Assembly (NCBI RefSeq): GCF_002278925.1
Contig: NZ_NCJH01000003.1
Coordinates: forward strand, 32,042-96,041
From: Polaromonas sp. 39-63-25
GTDB taxonomy: Bacteria > Pseudomonadota > Gammaproteobacteria > Burkholderiales > Burkholderiaceae_C
Reading direction: 5' to 3'
Length of the DNA stretch: 64,000 nucleotides
Of this stretch, positions 44,035-54,993 are shown piece by piece (within the stretch, counting starts at the first letter, position 1; every line of letters starts with the position of its first letter). The notes beneath the pieces were generated by a model. The model worked only from the letters and a program-made list of their open reading frames with translations. It did not search any database and had not been told where the DNA came from. The position numbers and the translations under genes were made by a program.

Positions 44035-44180
44035 CAATCGAAGGTCTGGCTCGACACGCAGTTTTGCTGCATGTCCAACAAGCCGGAAGTGGGAACTTCG
44101 TAATGACGACTTGTTGAACGTCTGGCGGCGGGAGAGATTCCGGTGCAGCCAGACGAGGGAGTTACTCCCCTTCGGAACCC
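44035..44180 (-). ncRNA. yybP-ykoY (manganese) riboswitch upstream of the TerC gene
   Basis: Read on the minus strand: the P1 arm CGAAGG (44174-44169) pairs with CCTTCG (44044-44039). Immediately after the 5' arm comes GGGGAGTAACTCCC, the conserved L1 sequence, and immediately before the 3' arm comes GAGCCAGA, similar to the conserved GGCAAGACC region. Between them lie a CGTCTGGC...GCCAGACG stem and GTCGTCATTACG. Downstream, AAACCTG-AC-CAGGTTT (about 44020-44035) could form the expression platform. The TerC coding start is 128 bp further on. The class regulates Mn2+ exporters. Confidence 0.75.
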
Positions 44181-44367
44181 CGTATTTGACAACAAAGCGC
44201 GCTTTTTTGCAAAGTCCGGCTGCGTTACCCCTGAAAACAGCTTGGCGCTGCAGAAGGCTGCCTGCTTGGCCTATCATTCACGGCCCAGCCGGAAATAGCG
44301 GGCGCCGCCCCCAGCGGCGGCCCGTTTTCAGCCTCCACGTTTCCTTTTTCCGATTGCATCGTCCCGC

Positions 44368-44808
44368 ATGCCTGGCATCCACATCACTGACATCGAAGCG
44401 GCCATCAATTACTGGCGCGAAAAAAAGCCGTCGCCCGACGGCATCACGCTGGCACCCGAACTGCGTGCGCTGGCCGAGGTGTACGCCATGCTGGTTTTCT
44501 ACCGCGAGGAGGAGGCCGGCGAGGCCGGTTTTCCGCCCCAGGCCATGGCGGCCTGGCGCGGCTGGTACGACACGACCGCCGACACGCCCTGCATTGCCAT
44601 CTGCTCGACCAGCCAGGGCGACGAGTTGTGCAAGGGCTGCGGGCGCACCTTCGAGGAGGTGCAGCGCTGGCCCGAAATGAGCCCGGCCGCCAAACGCGGA
44701 ACCTGGCGGCGCATCACGCAGGAAGACTCGGCCTGGCGTTTCGGCCGGTATGCCGACCGCGCGCTGGAAAACCGCGACAGGAAAGACGCGCCGCCGATGT
44801 CCGTCTGA
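44368..44808 (+). CDS. DUF3717 / DUF1289 two-domain protein
   Basis: A 146-aa soluble protein. The N-terminal region (about 1-65: ITDIEAAINYWREKKPSPDG) matches my memory of DUF3717; the C-terminal region (about 70-125: TPCIAICSTSQGDELCKGCG, then RTFEEVQRWPEMSPAAKRGT) is the DUF1289 cysteine motif, probably a small metal-binding domain. It is 460 bp from the TerC gene and divergent from it. Function unknown. Start ATG at 44368 (MPGIHITDIEAA). Confidence 0.75.
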   Translation: MPGIHITDIEAAINYWREKKPSPDGITLAPELRALAEVYAMLVFYREEEAGEAGFPPQAMAAWRGWYDTTADTPCIAICSTSQGDELCKGCGRTFEEVQRWPEMSPAAKRGTWRRITQEDSAWRFGRYADRALENRDRKDAPPMSV

Positions 44809-44818
44809 CCTGCGGAGT

Positions 44819-44880
44819 TCAAGCTTTTTCGGCTTCCGGCCCTTATGTGACGGGCGCAGGCAGCTATGGATTCAGGAGTA
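44819..44880. repeat. Dispersed repeat family A, copy 5
   Basis: CTTTTTCGGCTTCCGGCCCT, TATGTGACGGGCGCAGGCAG and CTATGGATTCAGGAG follow the family A order. It fills the space between the DUF1289 and DUF2007 genes, both on the plus strand. Confidence 0.6.
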
Positions 44881-44890
44881 AACTGGACCC

Positions 44891-45196
44891 ATGCTCCGAC
44901 TTGCCCGCGCTCCCAACATTGCCATCGCGGCACTTTGGGCCGATGTGCTGCAGCAGGCAGGTTTTTCGGCCACGGTGCAGCGCTATTTTCTTGGCAGCGT
45001 GGCGGGACAATTGCCGCCCGACCAGTGCCAGCCCGAAGTCTGGCTGACCCACGACCATGAAAAGCCGCGCGCCGAGGCCTTGCTGCACAGCCTGCAAAAC
45101 TTGCCGCAGCGACGCTGGCTCTGCGCCTGCGGCGAAATGGTCGAAGGCGGCTTTGAGCAGTGCTGGTCCTGCGGCGCCGACATGCCGGCCGCCTAG
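44891..45196 (+). CDS. DUF2007-type protein with zinc-ribbon tail
   Basis: A 101-aa soluble protein. The body (MLRLARAPNIAIAALWADVL, then AGFSATVQRYFLGSVAGQLP and PEVWLTHDHEKPRAEALL) resembles the DUF2007 signal-transducing-protein fold. The C-terminus carries CACGEMVEGGFEQCWSCG, two CxC/CxxC pairs that should bind zinc. Probably a regulator or adaptor; function unknown. Confidence 0.65.
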   Translation: MLRLARAPNIAIAALWADVLQQAGFSATVQRYFLGSVAGQLPPDQCQPEVWLTHDHEKPRAEALLHSLQNLPQRRWLCACGEMVEGGFEQCWSCGADMPAA

Positions 45197-45225
45197 TATT
45201 GTTGGGTACAGCGCGAGGCTCTTAC

Positions 45226-45318
45226 CCCAGCCAGGGCCGCGGGTCCGGCTTTGCCGGCCCGCAGGCGCAGCGGCCCCCTCGGGGGGCAGCGCATTAGACG
45301 AAGTGAAAAGCGTGGGGG
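45226..45318. repeat. GC-rich hairpin repeat (family B), copy 2, after purB
   Basis: CCAGCCAGGGCCGCGGGTCC and CGCAGGCGCAGCGGCCCCCT, then CGGGGGGCAGCGCATTAGAC, match the unit at 13543-13631 almost base for base over its core. It begins at the nucleotide next to the purB stop codon. It may serve as the purB mRNA 3' end structure. Confidence 0.65.
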
Positions 45319-47590
<2,272 letters not shown>

Positions 47591-47615
47591 TCGCTTGGGT
47601 GAATGACCGTGAGGG

Positions 47616-48047
47616 CTATTTACGGGCTTGTTTTTTCAGCCAGCGCATCAGGCTGCCCAATAGCGGCAGCTTTTCATACAGCTCTTCGGCCGCGTCCCAG
47701 TAGTCGCGGTGGCGCGCCACCAGGCCGGCCTCGTTGAAGCTGATGTGCGAGGCGCCGCGAATGGTCTGCAACTGCTGTGGCCCGCGCCGCCTGAAATAAA
47801 ACTCGAAGTTCCAGGTCAGGAAACACTGACTGCCGTCGACCACCTGCGCCGTCACCACAAAACGCGGCCGGTCCAGTGCCACGTACATGTGGCTGAAGAT
47901 CTGCTGCACCTGCGCCAGGCCCTGCACCTCGTTGAACGGGTCCTTGAACCAGGCGTCGGTCGCATAGAACTCGCCCATGCGCGCAACGCCAGCCGGACTC
48001 AGGGTTTCAAAAAATTGCACCAGTGGCTCGACCCGGGTATTCATCAT
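47616..48047 (-). CDS. NTF2/SnoaL-like protein
   Basis: A 143-aa cone-shaped alpha+beta barrel protein: MGEFYATDAWFKDPFNEVQG, then QVQQIFSHMYVALDRPRF and FNEAGLVARHRDYWDAAEEL. No catalytic residues are obvious. It is the last gene of the minus-strand lipid-modification operon, 7 nt after the SDR gene; in related operons this NTF2-like gene recurs beside an SDR and FAD oxidoreductase, suggesting a partner or isomerase role (from recall). Confidence 0.82.
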   Translation of the reverse strand: MMNTRVEPLVQFFETLSPAGVARMGEFYATDAWFKDPFNEVQGLAQVQQIFSHMYVALDRPRFVVTAQVVDGSQCFLTWNFEFYFRRRGPQQLQTIRGASHISFNEAGLVARHRDYWDAAEELYEKLPLLGSLMRWLKKQARK

Positions 48048-48054
48048 GGGGTGC

Positions 48055-48825
48055 TCACAAGCCGGTGAATTTCCGGATCGCCGGGAAATACAGCGCGTAG
48101 GGCAGGACGCGCAGGGTTTTCATCCAGAGCGTGAACCGTTTCGGAAAGTGGATCTCGAACTCGCCCCGCGCCCAGCCGGCCAGAATCTCCGTCGCCGCCT
48201 GGGCCGGGCTGATCAGGGCCGGCATGCTGAACTGGTTGCCGGCGGTCAGCGGTGTTTCGACAAAGCCCGGGTTGACCAAGCTCACCCCCACGCCACTGGC
48301 CTGCAGGTCCAGGTACAGGGTTTCGGCCAGGTTGATCAGCGCCGCCTTGGTCGGGCCGTAGGCCAGGCTTTGCGGCAGGCCACGGTAGCCGGCGACGCTG
48401 CCGACCAGGCTGAGGTGACCGCTGCCGCGTTGCAGCATCGCCGGCAACACCGCGTCGAGCACATACAGCGCCCCCACGTAGTTGACCTGCTGGTGCCTGA
48501 GCATGTCCGCCAGGTCAAAACCGGTGGCGCGTTGTTCCCTGTAGTAGCCCGCGCAATACATCATCAGGTCCAGCGGGCCCTGGGCCAGCAGGGACTGCGC
48601 CGCGGTTTTCACGGCGGCCGCATCCGACGCGTCGAGCATCAAGGCCTGCGCGCCGGGGTGGGCGGCCACAAAGGCTTCCAGCGCCGCGCCGTTTCGAGCA
48701 GAGACCACGACTTTGGCGCCAGCCTCGTGCAGCGCATGCGCCGTGGCGTGGCCAATGCCGCTGGAGGCGCCGACCAGCCACACGGTTTTGCCGTGCCAGT
48801 CACGAAGGGGAGGGTTGTACGGCAT
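48055..48825 (-). CDS. Short-chain dehydrogenase/reductase
   Basis: A 256-aa NAD(P)-dependent oxidoreductase. Coenzyme motif TVWLVGASSGIGHATAHALH, active-site Ser in LSLVGSVAGYRGLP and the catalytic YxxxK as AYGPTKAALINLAE. It has a hydrophobic C-terminal stretch (RFTLWMKTLRVLPYALYFPA) that could sit at the membrane. Probably part of the fatty-acid-modification operon. A dispersed repeat (48840-48897) separates it from the DUF3833 gene upstream. Confidence 0.9.
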   Translation of the reverse strand: MPYNPPLRDWHGKTVWLVGASSGIGHATAHALHEAGAKVVVSARNGAALEAFVAAHPGAQALMLDASDAAAVKTAAQSLLAQGPLDLMMYCAGYYREQRATGFDLADMLRHQQVNYVGALYVLDAVLPAMLQRGSGHLSLVGSVAGYRGLPQSLAYGPTKAALINLAETLYLDLQASGVGVSLVNPGFVETPLTAGNQFSMPALISPAQAATEILAGWARGEFEIHFPKRFTLWMKTLRVLPYALYFPAIRKFTGL

Positions 48826-48839
48826 GGTGCTGCTTTGTT

Positions 48840-48897
48840 ATAAAAATGATAGCTGTTGGCGCAGGTGGATAAAGGGATACAGGCCGATTTGACTTGA
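48840..48897. repeat. Dispersed repeat family A, copy 7, inside the lipid operon
   Basis: TTATAAAAATGATAGCTGTT, GGCGCAGGTGGATAAAGGGA and TACAGGCCGATTTGACTTGA are the family A order in reverse orientation relative to copy 6. It lies between the DUF3833 and SDR genes of an otherwise tightly spaced operon. Confidence 0.65.
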
Positions 48898-48912
48898 ATC
48901 AGGAAGGTGTGG

Positions 48913-49473
48913 TCAGCGCTTCACGAACGAGAGCGTGACCTCGCCGAGCCGCACGCCGAACTTGCTCATCACCGCCTTGTTGAGCAGCACCTTGTCGTTC
49001 ATCAGGTACATCCAGTCGTCGAACTGCACCTCGATCACGCGGCCGTCCACCGGCAGCTTGAGTGTGTAGCCCCAGCGGAAGGCATTGCCCTTCTCTTCGC
49101 CAGCCGCTTCCCCCAGCACGTCGGCGGCGGTGCCGGTGTAGCGGCCGTCGGGCGTGCGTTTGAGCGTCCAGACCCGGCGGTCCGTGCTGCCGTCGGAGTA
49201 GGTGAAGGCTTCGTCGAGCACGCCGGTCTCGGCGCCCGGCGGGCCTTGCCAGCTGCAGGTCATGACCACGGTGAAACGTTTGACGACCTTGCCGGAGCGG
49301 TCGGTGAAGACGCCGTACGCATCGACCGTGCCGTTGAAATACCGGCGCATGTCGAGCACCGGTTTTTCGGCGGCGTAGTCGTTGATCTGCGGGCCGGCGC
49401 AGCCCGCCAGACCGGCCAGCAGGGGAAGGGACAGCGCGAGCGCGGTTGCGCTCCTGTGGAGAAAGTGTTTCAT
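48913..49473 (-). CDS. DUF3833 lipoprotein
   Basis: A 186-aa lipoprotein: signal peptide MKHFLHRSATALALSLPLLA with lipobox LAGLAGC. The mature part (YFNGTVDAYGVFTDRSGKVV, DEAFTYSDGSTDRRVWTLKR, GNAFRWGYTLKLPVDGR) matches DUF3833, a small beta-rich domain that recurs in the same operons as Cfa-type and DUF1365 genes. The frame is open further upstream, but the ATG at 49473 overlaps the MFS gene's stop by 4 nt. Confidence 0.85.
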   Translation of the reverse strand: MKHFLHRSATALALSLPLLAGLAGCAGPQINDYAAEKPVLDMRRYFNGTVDAYGVFTDRSGKVVKRFTVVMTCSWQGPPGAETGVLDEAFTYSDGSTDRRVWTLKRTPDGRYTGTAADVLGEAAGEEKGNAFRWGYTLKLPVDGRVIEVQFDDWMYLMNDKVLLNKAVMSKFGVRLGEVTLSFVKR

Positions 49474-50753
49474 GGTGGGACCCCTTGCGGGTGTTTGATG
49501 ACAAGAAAATACAGGCAGGCGGCAGCCGCCAGCTTGAGCAGGCAGGGCAGCACGCAATACGCCACCAGCAGCGCGCTGAGCGCCTGCGCGTCGCGCGCCC
49601 CCGGGGCGTAGCCGAACAGGGCGAGCAGCGGCAGGGCCAGGCCGGCGGCGAGTGCCAGGTTGAGCTTGATGGCGAAATTCCACCAGCCGAAGTAAGCGCC
49701 TTCGGCCCGGCCCGATTGGCCGTTGGCCTGGATCACGCCCGCCAGCAGCGCGCCGGGCAGCGCCAGGTCGGTGCCCAGTGCGATGCCGGACAGCGCGCAG
49801 ACGACCACGAAGGCCACGGTATCCCCGGCGGCTATCTGTGTGGCCCAGCCGAAGGTGGCAATCGCCACCAGCATGCCCACCAGCCAGGTGGGCGCCAGCC
49901 CGATGCGTTTGACCAGCGCCAGCCACAGCGGGATGGACAGGGCCGCGCTCACGAAATAGCTGCCCAGAAACAGCGGCTCCTGGCTGGACGGCGCCTGCAG
50001 CCGGTCCTGGATGAAAAACAGCACCAGGGTCGCCGGCACCGCGCTGGCCGTGCCGTTGAGCAGAAAGACCACGAGCAGGCGGCGAAAGCCCGGCTGGCGA
50101 AACGGTAACCAGATCGACGTCGCCACATGGGGACCGGCATTCGTCTGCCGCGGCACCGGCCGGTCGGCGCGTGCCCAGGCCAGCCAGCCGGCCGTCAGGG
50201 CGACAAAAAACAGCGCGGTGCTGGCCGGCAGTCCGAACACCACCGGCGTGATCGATGCAAGCACCACGCCAACCAGGCCCAGGCCCTCGCGCCAGGCCAC
50301 GATGCGGCTGCGCTGGCGCTCGTCGCCGCCCAGCATCGCGCCCCAGGACTGATGCGACACGCTGAGCGCGCTGTAGCCGGCATAGGTCAGCATCAACATC
50401 AGGCTGGCCCAGACCACCAGTGCCGACGGTGCGCTCACCAGCGGAAAAAACAGCAGCGCGAAGCCGAGCGCCAGCACCAGCGCGGCAACGGCGCCCAGCC
50501 CCAGCACCGCCCTGGCCGAGCGTGCAAACAGGCGGTCACTGAGACGGCCCAGCAGGGGATCGATCAGCGCATCGAACAGGCGCGCACCCAGCAGCACCGC
50601 GCCCAGGGTAGCCAGCGGCACACCGAATTCGCGGGCGTAGTGGTTGGGCAGGATCACATACAGCGGCAGCGCCACAAAAGCCAACGGCAGGCCCAGCAGG
50701 CCGTAGGCCAGGCCGTTGCGGGTGCCAAACGCGCCCGGGGCAGCAGTGTTCAC
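49470..50753 (-). CDS. MFS transporter, GPH (MFS_2) type
   Basis: A 427-aa 12-helix membrane protein. The GPH-type features are LFDALIDPLLGRLSDR in the first half and the long paired-helix pattern (LLGLPLAFVALPLYVILPNH; LSIPLWLALVKRIGLAPTW). The GTG at 50753 overlaps the stop of the chalcone-isomerase-like gene (GTGA), which supports this start over the longer open frame. In this operon type the substrate may be a lipid-related compound; not determinable by eye. Confidence 0.85.
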   Translation of the reverse strand: MNTAAPGAFGTRNGLAYGLLGLPLAFVALPLYVILPNHYAREFGVPLATLGAVLLGARLFDALIDPLLGRLSDRLFARSARAVLGLGAVAALVLALGFALLFFPLVSAPSALVVWASLMLMLTYAGYSALSVSHQSWGAMLGGDERQRSRIVAWREGLGLVGVVLASITPVVFGLPASTALFFVALTAGWLAWARADRPVPRQTNAGPHVATSIWLPFRQPGFRRLLVVFLLNGTASAVPATLVLFFIQDRLQAPSSQEPLFLGSYFVSAALSIPLWLALVKRIGLAPTWLVGMLVAIATFGWATQIAAGDTVAFVVVCALSGIALGTDLALPGALLAGVIQANGQSGRAEGAYFGWWNFAIKLNLALAAGLALPLLALFGYAPGARDAQALSALLVAYCVLPCLLKLAAAACLYFLVIKHPQGVPP

Positions 50754-51304
50754 GGGCCTGCCCCGGCCATCAGCGCATTGCGCAGGCCGGGCTCCGAGGT
50801 GCCGGGTGCCAGCCAGATGCCGAAGAAGCGCCTGGCGAATTCCGCGTCGCGGATCTCGCCCAGCGGCTTGCCGTTCATCCAGAAGGTCGCACCCACCCCG
50901 GGCCGGTGCACACCCATGATGCGATCGCCCTTCTTGACATCGGGCAGCACCCTGCGCAGCGCGGCCGACCACTGGTCCGCGAGGTCGTCGCTGACCGGCG
51001 CGGCGCGGCGCATTTCCGTGATCGAACGTTCGGCGATCGCCCCGCCTTCAAAGGCGCGCAGGTAGCTGAGTTCCAGCGCCAACGCATGGCTGGCAAAGTT
51101 GTCCACCCGGAAGCCGGGCCCCGCCCACAGCCGCGCGTCGTAGACCTGAAAACCGAAAACCCGCAGGCGGCCGCCGCCCAGCAGCCTGCCCTGCGGCAGG
51201 GCTTCGAGCAATTCCGGTGGCCTGGCGCTGCCCGCCACGGCTTCGGTGCCGGTCTGCGCGGCAGCCGGCGCGGCGGCGCCGATGCCCAGCACCAGCGCAA
51301 GCAA
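50750..51304 (-). CDS. Chalcone-isomerase-like exported protein
   Basis: A protein of about 184 aa with a hydrophobic export signal (LALVLGIGAAAPAAAQ) and a fatty-acid-binding chalcone-isomerase-like fold: GGRLRVFGFQVYDARLWAGP, RAFEGGAIAERSITEMRR and VGATFWMNGKPLGEIRDAEF. The start is unclear: no ATG lies between the signal and 51400 (which would overlap the Cfa-type gene by 85 nt); a TTG near 51304 fits better. The 3' end overlaps the MFS gene as GTGA. Confidence 0.7.
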   Translation of the reverse strand: MLALVLGIGAAAPAAAQTGTEAVAGSARPPELLEALPQGRLLGGGRLRVFGFQVYDARLWAGPGFRVDNFASHALALELSYLRAFEGGAIAERSITEMRRAAPVSDDLADQWSAALRRVLPDVKKGDRIMGVHRPGVGATFWMNGKPLGEIRDAEFARRFFGIWLAPGTSEPGLRNALMAGAGP

Positions 51305-51315
51305 CAGTACGCCCG

Positions 51316-52569
51316 TCAGATCTTGCGCAGCGTGTACTGCACCACGTCGGTGTTGGCCTGGGCGAAGGCCGCTTCGCAGTAGGCCAGATAGAACTCCCAT
51401 ATGCGGATGAACCTCTTGTCAAACCCGAGCTGGAGCACCCGTGACTCTTGCGCCATGAACTGTTCGCGCCACAGCCGCAGCGTGTGGGCATAGTCCTGGC
51501 CAAACGAAAATTCGTCCACCACTTCCAGCCCGGCGGCGCGGGCCTGGGCACGAAACTCGGTCGGACACGGCAGGCAGCCGCCCGGAAAGATGTATTGCTG
51601 GATGAAGTCGGTGGACGAGACGTAACGCTCGAACAACTCGTCGGCAATCACGATGCTCTGCACGCAGGCGTAGCCGCCGGGCTTGAGCAGACGCGCCACC
51701 GCCTGGAAGTAGGTGGGCCAGTATTCACGTCCGACGGCTTCCACCATTTCAATCGAGCAGATCGCATCAAACGGCGCATCCCCGCTGGTTTTGCCGATGT
51801 CGCGGTAGTCCTGCAGGCGCAGATCGGCCTTGTCGGCCGCGCCCGCCCGGGCCATGCGCTGCTGCGCCCAGGCGAGTTGCTCGGTGCTCAGCGTCACGCC
51901 GACGACGGAGGCGCGAAATTCGGTGGCAGCCATTTCGGCCAGCGCCCCCCAGCCGCAGCCGATTTCCAGCACGCGGTCGCCGGGCTTCACGCCTGCCATG
52001 CACAGCGCGCGCCTGACCTTGGCATGTTGCGCGTCCTGCATCGAGGTCTGCGGCGTTTCGAAAATCGCCGACGAATAGTTCATCGTGCCGTCCAGCCACA
52101 ACTCGTAAAAGGCATTGCCCAGATCGTAGTGCGCGTGGATGTTTTTCTGGCTGTTGGCCCTGGTGTTGCGGTTGAGCAGGTGCTTGACGCGGTAGGCCAG
52201 GCGCCCCAGCCAGGTGCCATAGATCACGTCCTCGACTTCCTTGCGGTTGACGATCAGAACGCGCAGCAGCTCGGTCAGGTGCGGGGTGGTCCAGTCGCCA
52301 GCGATGAAACTTTCGGCAAAGCCGATGTCGCCCGAACGCAGCGCGGCGCTGCAGGCCTTCCAGTTCACCAGGCGCAGGCTGGCCGTGGGGGCCTCGCCCG
52401 AGCCGAAGCGCTGCATGCTGCCGTCGGGCAGCTGCAGGGTCAGCGTGCCGTGTTTGAGGCGCGACAGCAGCTTGAAGGCCGTGCGCGCCGCGGCCGGAGC
52501 GCCACCGGGCAGCGCAAACGAAGCGCCATTGACTGAAGAAGAAGCGGTGGAGTTGCTGGCCATGGTCAT
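51316..52569 (-). CDS. Cyclopropane-fatty-acyl-phospholipid synthase-type methyltransferase
   Basis: A 417-aa SAM-dependent lipid methyltransferase. SAM motif VLEIGCGWGALAEMAATEFR, the Cfa-type SYDLGN-like AHYDLGNAFYELWLDGTMNY, GVTLSTEQLAWAQQRMARAG and the IFPGGCLPCPTEF region. It could make cyclopropane fatty acids or the methylated intermediate of furan fatty acids (UfaM-type), given the flanking FAD oxidoreductase, DUF1365 and chalcone-isomerase-like genes. The start ATG at 52569 overlaps the DUF1365 stop (ATGA). Confidence 0.88.
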   Translation of the reverse strand: MTMASNSTASSSVNGASFALPGGAPAAARTAFKLLSRLKHGTLTLQLPDGSMQRFGSGEAPTASLRLVNWKACSAALRSGDIGFAESFIAGDWTTPHLTELLRVLIVNRKEVEDVIYGTWLGRLAYRVKHLLNRNTRANSQKNIHAHYDLGNAFYELWLDGTMNYSSAIFETPQTSMQDAQHAKVRRALCMAGVKPGDRVLEIGCGWGALAEMAATEFRASVVGVTLSTEQLAWAQQRMARAGAADKADLRLQDYRDIGKTSGDAPFDAICSIEMVEAVGREYWPTYFQAVARLLKPGGYACVQSIVIADELFERYVSSTDFIQQYIFPGGCLPCPTEFRAQARAAGLEVVDEFSFGQDYAHTLRLWREQFMAQESRVLQLGFDKRFIRIWEFYLAYCEAAFAQANTDVVQYTLRKI

Positions 52570-53333
52570 CGGGTTACAAAAATTTCAGGGGGCTGGGGTT
52601 TGCTGACAACAGGCACACGTTTGCGCCAGAGCTTGAGGGCCTGCCAATGAATGCGGGCCACCACACCGAAGGTCATGGCCGGGTAGCCCCACAGGGCTTT
52701 GCGCAGCGTGGCCGCGCTGAGGACCTGCAGGGTGCCGGCGACGCTGGTTTGCAGCAGCGGCCCCGACGCGTCGTCGTAGTCGATGCGCGCCACTGTTTTC
52801 TCCACGCCTTCATTCTCGACACGCATGAAACGGAAGCGATAGAAACCGTCCAGCGTGCAGAACGGCGACACGTGAAACACCTTGACGGCCTGCAGCTCCT
52901 GGCCGTAACGCGGGTGGTCGAGCAGATAGCAGTGGCGTTCGCCAAAGGTGTTGTTGACTTCGACGACGATGGCGCGTAACTCGCCGGCCGCATTGTGGCA
53001 ATACCAGAAGCTGACCGGCTTGAAGGTGTAGCCGAACACCCGCGGGTAGGTGTGCAGCCAGACCTCGCCCGCGGCGTCGGTGATGCCCTCGCGCTCCAGC
53101 AGCGCATCGACCCAGGCCAGGCAGTCGTCGCCGCCCTCGCCATGATCGCGGTCAAAAAAGCTCAGGGCCGCGCCGCGGTTGCGCGCCAGCGCGCCGTTGC
53201 CATGCTGGCGCAGGCTGCGCAGCGGCAGCATCAGGAAATAGGTGGGGTAGTTGAAGGCGTTGACAGCAGGCTTCAAGCGGGTGTGCCGCACCTCGCCAAA
53301 ACCGATCAAGGCTTGTGCAGGGCTTGCGCTCAT
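52566..53333 (-). CDS. DUF1365 protein
   Basis: A 255-aa protein with the family pattern: FGEVRHTRLKPAVNAFNYPT, RNRGAALSFFDRDHGEGGDD, HTYPRVFGYTFKPVSFWYCH and VEVNNTFGERHCYLL. Homologues are always found beside a Cfa-type methyltransferase and an FAD oxidoreductase, and probably act in fatty acid modification. Its start overlaps the FAD oxidoreductase stop by 4 nt and its stop overlaps the Cfa-type gene. Confidence 0.9.
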   Translation of the reverse strand: MSASPAQALIGFGEVRHTRLKPAVNAFNYPTYFLMLPLRSLRQHGNGALARNRGAALSFFDRDHGEGGDDCLAWVDALLEREGITDAAGEVWLHTYPRVFGYTFKPVSFWYCHNAAGELRAIVVEVNNTFGERHCYLLDHPRYGQELQAVKVFHVSPFCTLDGFYRFRFMRVENEGVEKTVARIDYDDASGPLLQTSVAGTLQVLSAATLRKALWGYPAMTFGVVARIHWQALKLWRKRVPVVSKPQPPEIFVTR

Positions 53334-54655
53334 GGCGCGGCTCCGGCGCAGTCCTGCAGCAGCAGTCGGGCGGTTTGCAGGCCCGACTTCAAACCGTCTT
53401 CATGAAAACCATAACCGGTCCAGGCGCCGCAAAAATAGCTGTGCTGCAGGCCCTGCAGTTCGGGCAGCTCTTTCTGCGCGCGGATGGCCGCAGCGTCGAA
53501 GACCGGGTGGGCATAGTCGAATTCACCCATGATGTGCTGATCTGCGATCGGGGCCGCGGGATTGAGCGACACCACCACTGGCTGGGCAAACGGCAGGGGC
53601 TGCAGCATGTTCAGCAGGTAATGCAGGCACACCTGGGAGGACTCACGCCGCGGGTCCAGCGCACGTTCGTAGTTCCAGGCAGCCCAGGCCAGCCGGCGGG
53701 CGGGCAGCACCGAAATGTCGGTGTGCAGCACGGCGCGGTTGGGCTGGTAGCTGATGGCGCCCAGCACCGTGCGTTCGGCACTGCTCGGGCTTTGCAGCAA
53801 TGCCAGTGACTGGTCGGAGTGGGTGGCCAGCACGACCTTGTCGAACTGTTCGTCGGCGCCGTCGGTGAGCACGCGCACGCCGCCATGAGGCGAGAGCGCA
53901 TCGCGGACGATGCCGCGCACCGGCGTGTTCAGGCGTTTGTCGGCGATGCCGGCAATAATTTTTTCAACGTAATGCCGGGCGCCGCCGGTCACCGTCCACC
54001 ACTGCGGCCGGTCGGCCACCTGGATCAGGCCGTGGTTGTGGCAGAAGCGGATCATGGTGGCCACCGGGAATTGCAGCATCTGGTCGGTCGGGCAGGACCA
54101 GATGCAGCCCAGCATGGGCAGGAAATACCAGTCGCGAAACTCGGCTGAATACTGGCCCTCGCGCAGGAAATCGCCGAGCGGCTGCATCATGGCGGCTTCC
54201 GCGCCGCTTTCGGCCAGCGCCGTGGCCGTGCGGTTGAAACGCATGATGTCGCGGAGCATGCGCCAGAACTTCCAGTTCAGCAGGTTGCCGCGCTGGGCAA
54301 ACACCGTGTTCAGGCTGGAGCCGCTCCACTCCAGGGCGCCGCGCTTGCCGGCGCCGGGGATCTTGACCGAAAACGACATGTCCGACCTGGCGGTGGCCAC
54401 GCCGAGGTCGGCAAACAGCTGGATCAGGTGAGGGTAGGTGCGTTCGTTGAAGACCAGAAAACCGGTATCGACGCCGTGGGTCACCGGGCCTTGCGGCGTG
54501 GGCAAGGTGATGTCGACCGTGTGGGTGTGGCCGCCAAAATAGCTGCCGGCCTCGAACAGGGTCAGTTCGGCCTGGCCCCGCAAGGCGTGGGCGACCGCCA
54601 GTCCGGCAATGCCGGAGCCGACGATGGCGACCTTGGGGCGGGCTGGAGAACTCAT
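53330..54655 (-). CDS. FAD-dependent amine-oxidase-fold oxidoreductase
   Basis: A 441-aa flavoprotein. The dinucleotide-binding motif is KVAIVGSGIAGLAVAHALRG with the E at the end of strand 2 (LTLFEAGSYFGGHTHTVDI), and the C-terminal FAD motif is AGAWTGYGFHEDGLKSGLQT (with C in the FCGAW start). It heads the minus-strand operon. The ATG at 54655 (MSSPARPKVAIVG) is chosen; the upstream extension is Pro/Arg-rich noise. Likely to introduce or rearrange double bonds in methylated acyl chains. Confidence 0.88.
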   Translation of the reverse strand: MSSPARPKVAIVGSGIAGLAVAHALRGQAELTLFEAGSYFGGHTHTVDITLPTPQGPVTHGVDTGFLVFNERTYPHLIQLFADLGVATARSDMSFSVKIPGAGKRGALEWSGSSLNTVFAQRGNLLNWKFWRMLRDIMRFNRTATALAESGAEAAMMQPLGDFLREGQYSAEFRDWYFLPMLGCIWSCPTDQMLQFPVATMIRFCHNHGLIQVADRPQWWTVTGGARHYVEKIIAGIADKRLNTPVRGIVRDALSPHGGVRVLTDGADEQFDKVVLATHSDQSLALLQSPSSAERTVLGAISYQPNRAVLHTDISVLPARRLAWAAWNYERALDPRRESSQVCLHYLLNMLQPLPFAQPVVVSLNPAAPIADQHIMGEFDYAHPVFDAAAIRAQKELPELQGLQHSYFCGAWTGYGFHEDGLKSGLQTARLLLQDCAGAAP

Positions 54656-54979
54656 CTCACAGCCCGGAAGACAAAAATGTTGCGAAGCGCCCCGATGCGA
54701 ACAAGGGAGGGAGGGAGGAGGAGGAGAACCGCCCCGGGATTGCAGCCGGACCGCGAGCGGCCGGAAGTCTTCGCAACAAAAAAACAGTGACTGTCGGCGC
54801 TGCGCTTGCATGCCAGTGCCGACCGAAGTGTGAGTCCGCGACCCCGCCCACAGTTCCCCTGCTGGGCAAGCTGGTGGGTGTAAAAATTCGTTAACGTCGC
54901 GGAAGTCATCAAAAAATCGAGGTGTGTGGAGAAGAGGTTCTGTCTGACAAGTTCTAAATTGGACTTAGTGGTTAAATTA

Positions 54980-54993
54980 TTACCGATTGGTAA
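54980..54993. promoter_or_regulatory. Short AT-rich palindrome in the gap before the FAD oxidoreductase operon
   Basis: TTACCGATTGGTAA has inverted TTACC/GGTAA arms. It lies in the 338-bp gene-free gap 54656-54993, next to the glutathione peroxidase stop, in a locally AT-rich stretch (54940-55005). The rest of the gap has no recognisable gene and only GC-rich spacer; it must contain the promoter of the minus-strand operon. The palindrome is a possible operator for the nearby MerR-B12 regulator, but that is a guess. Confidence 0.25.
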
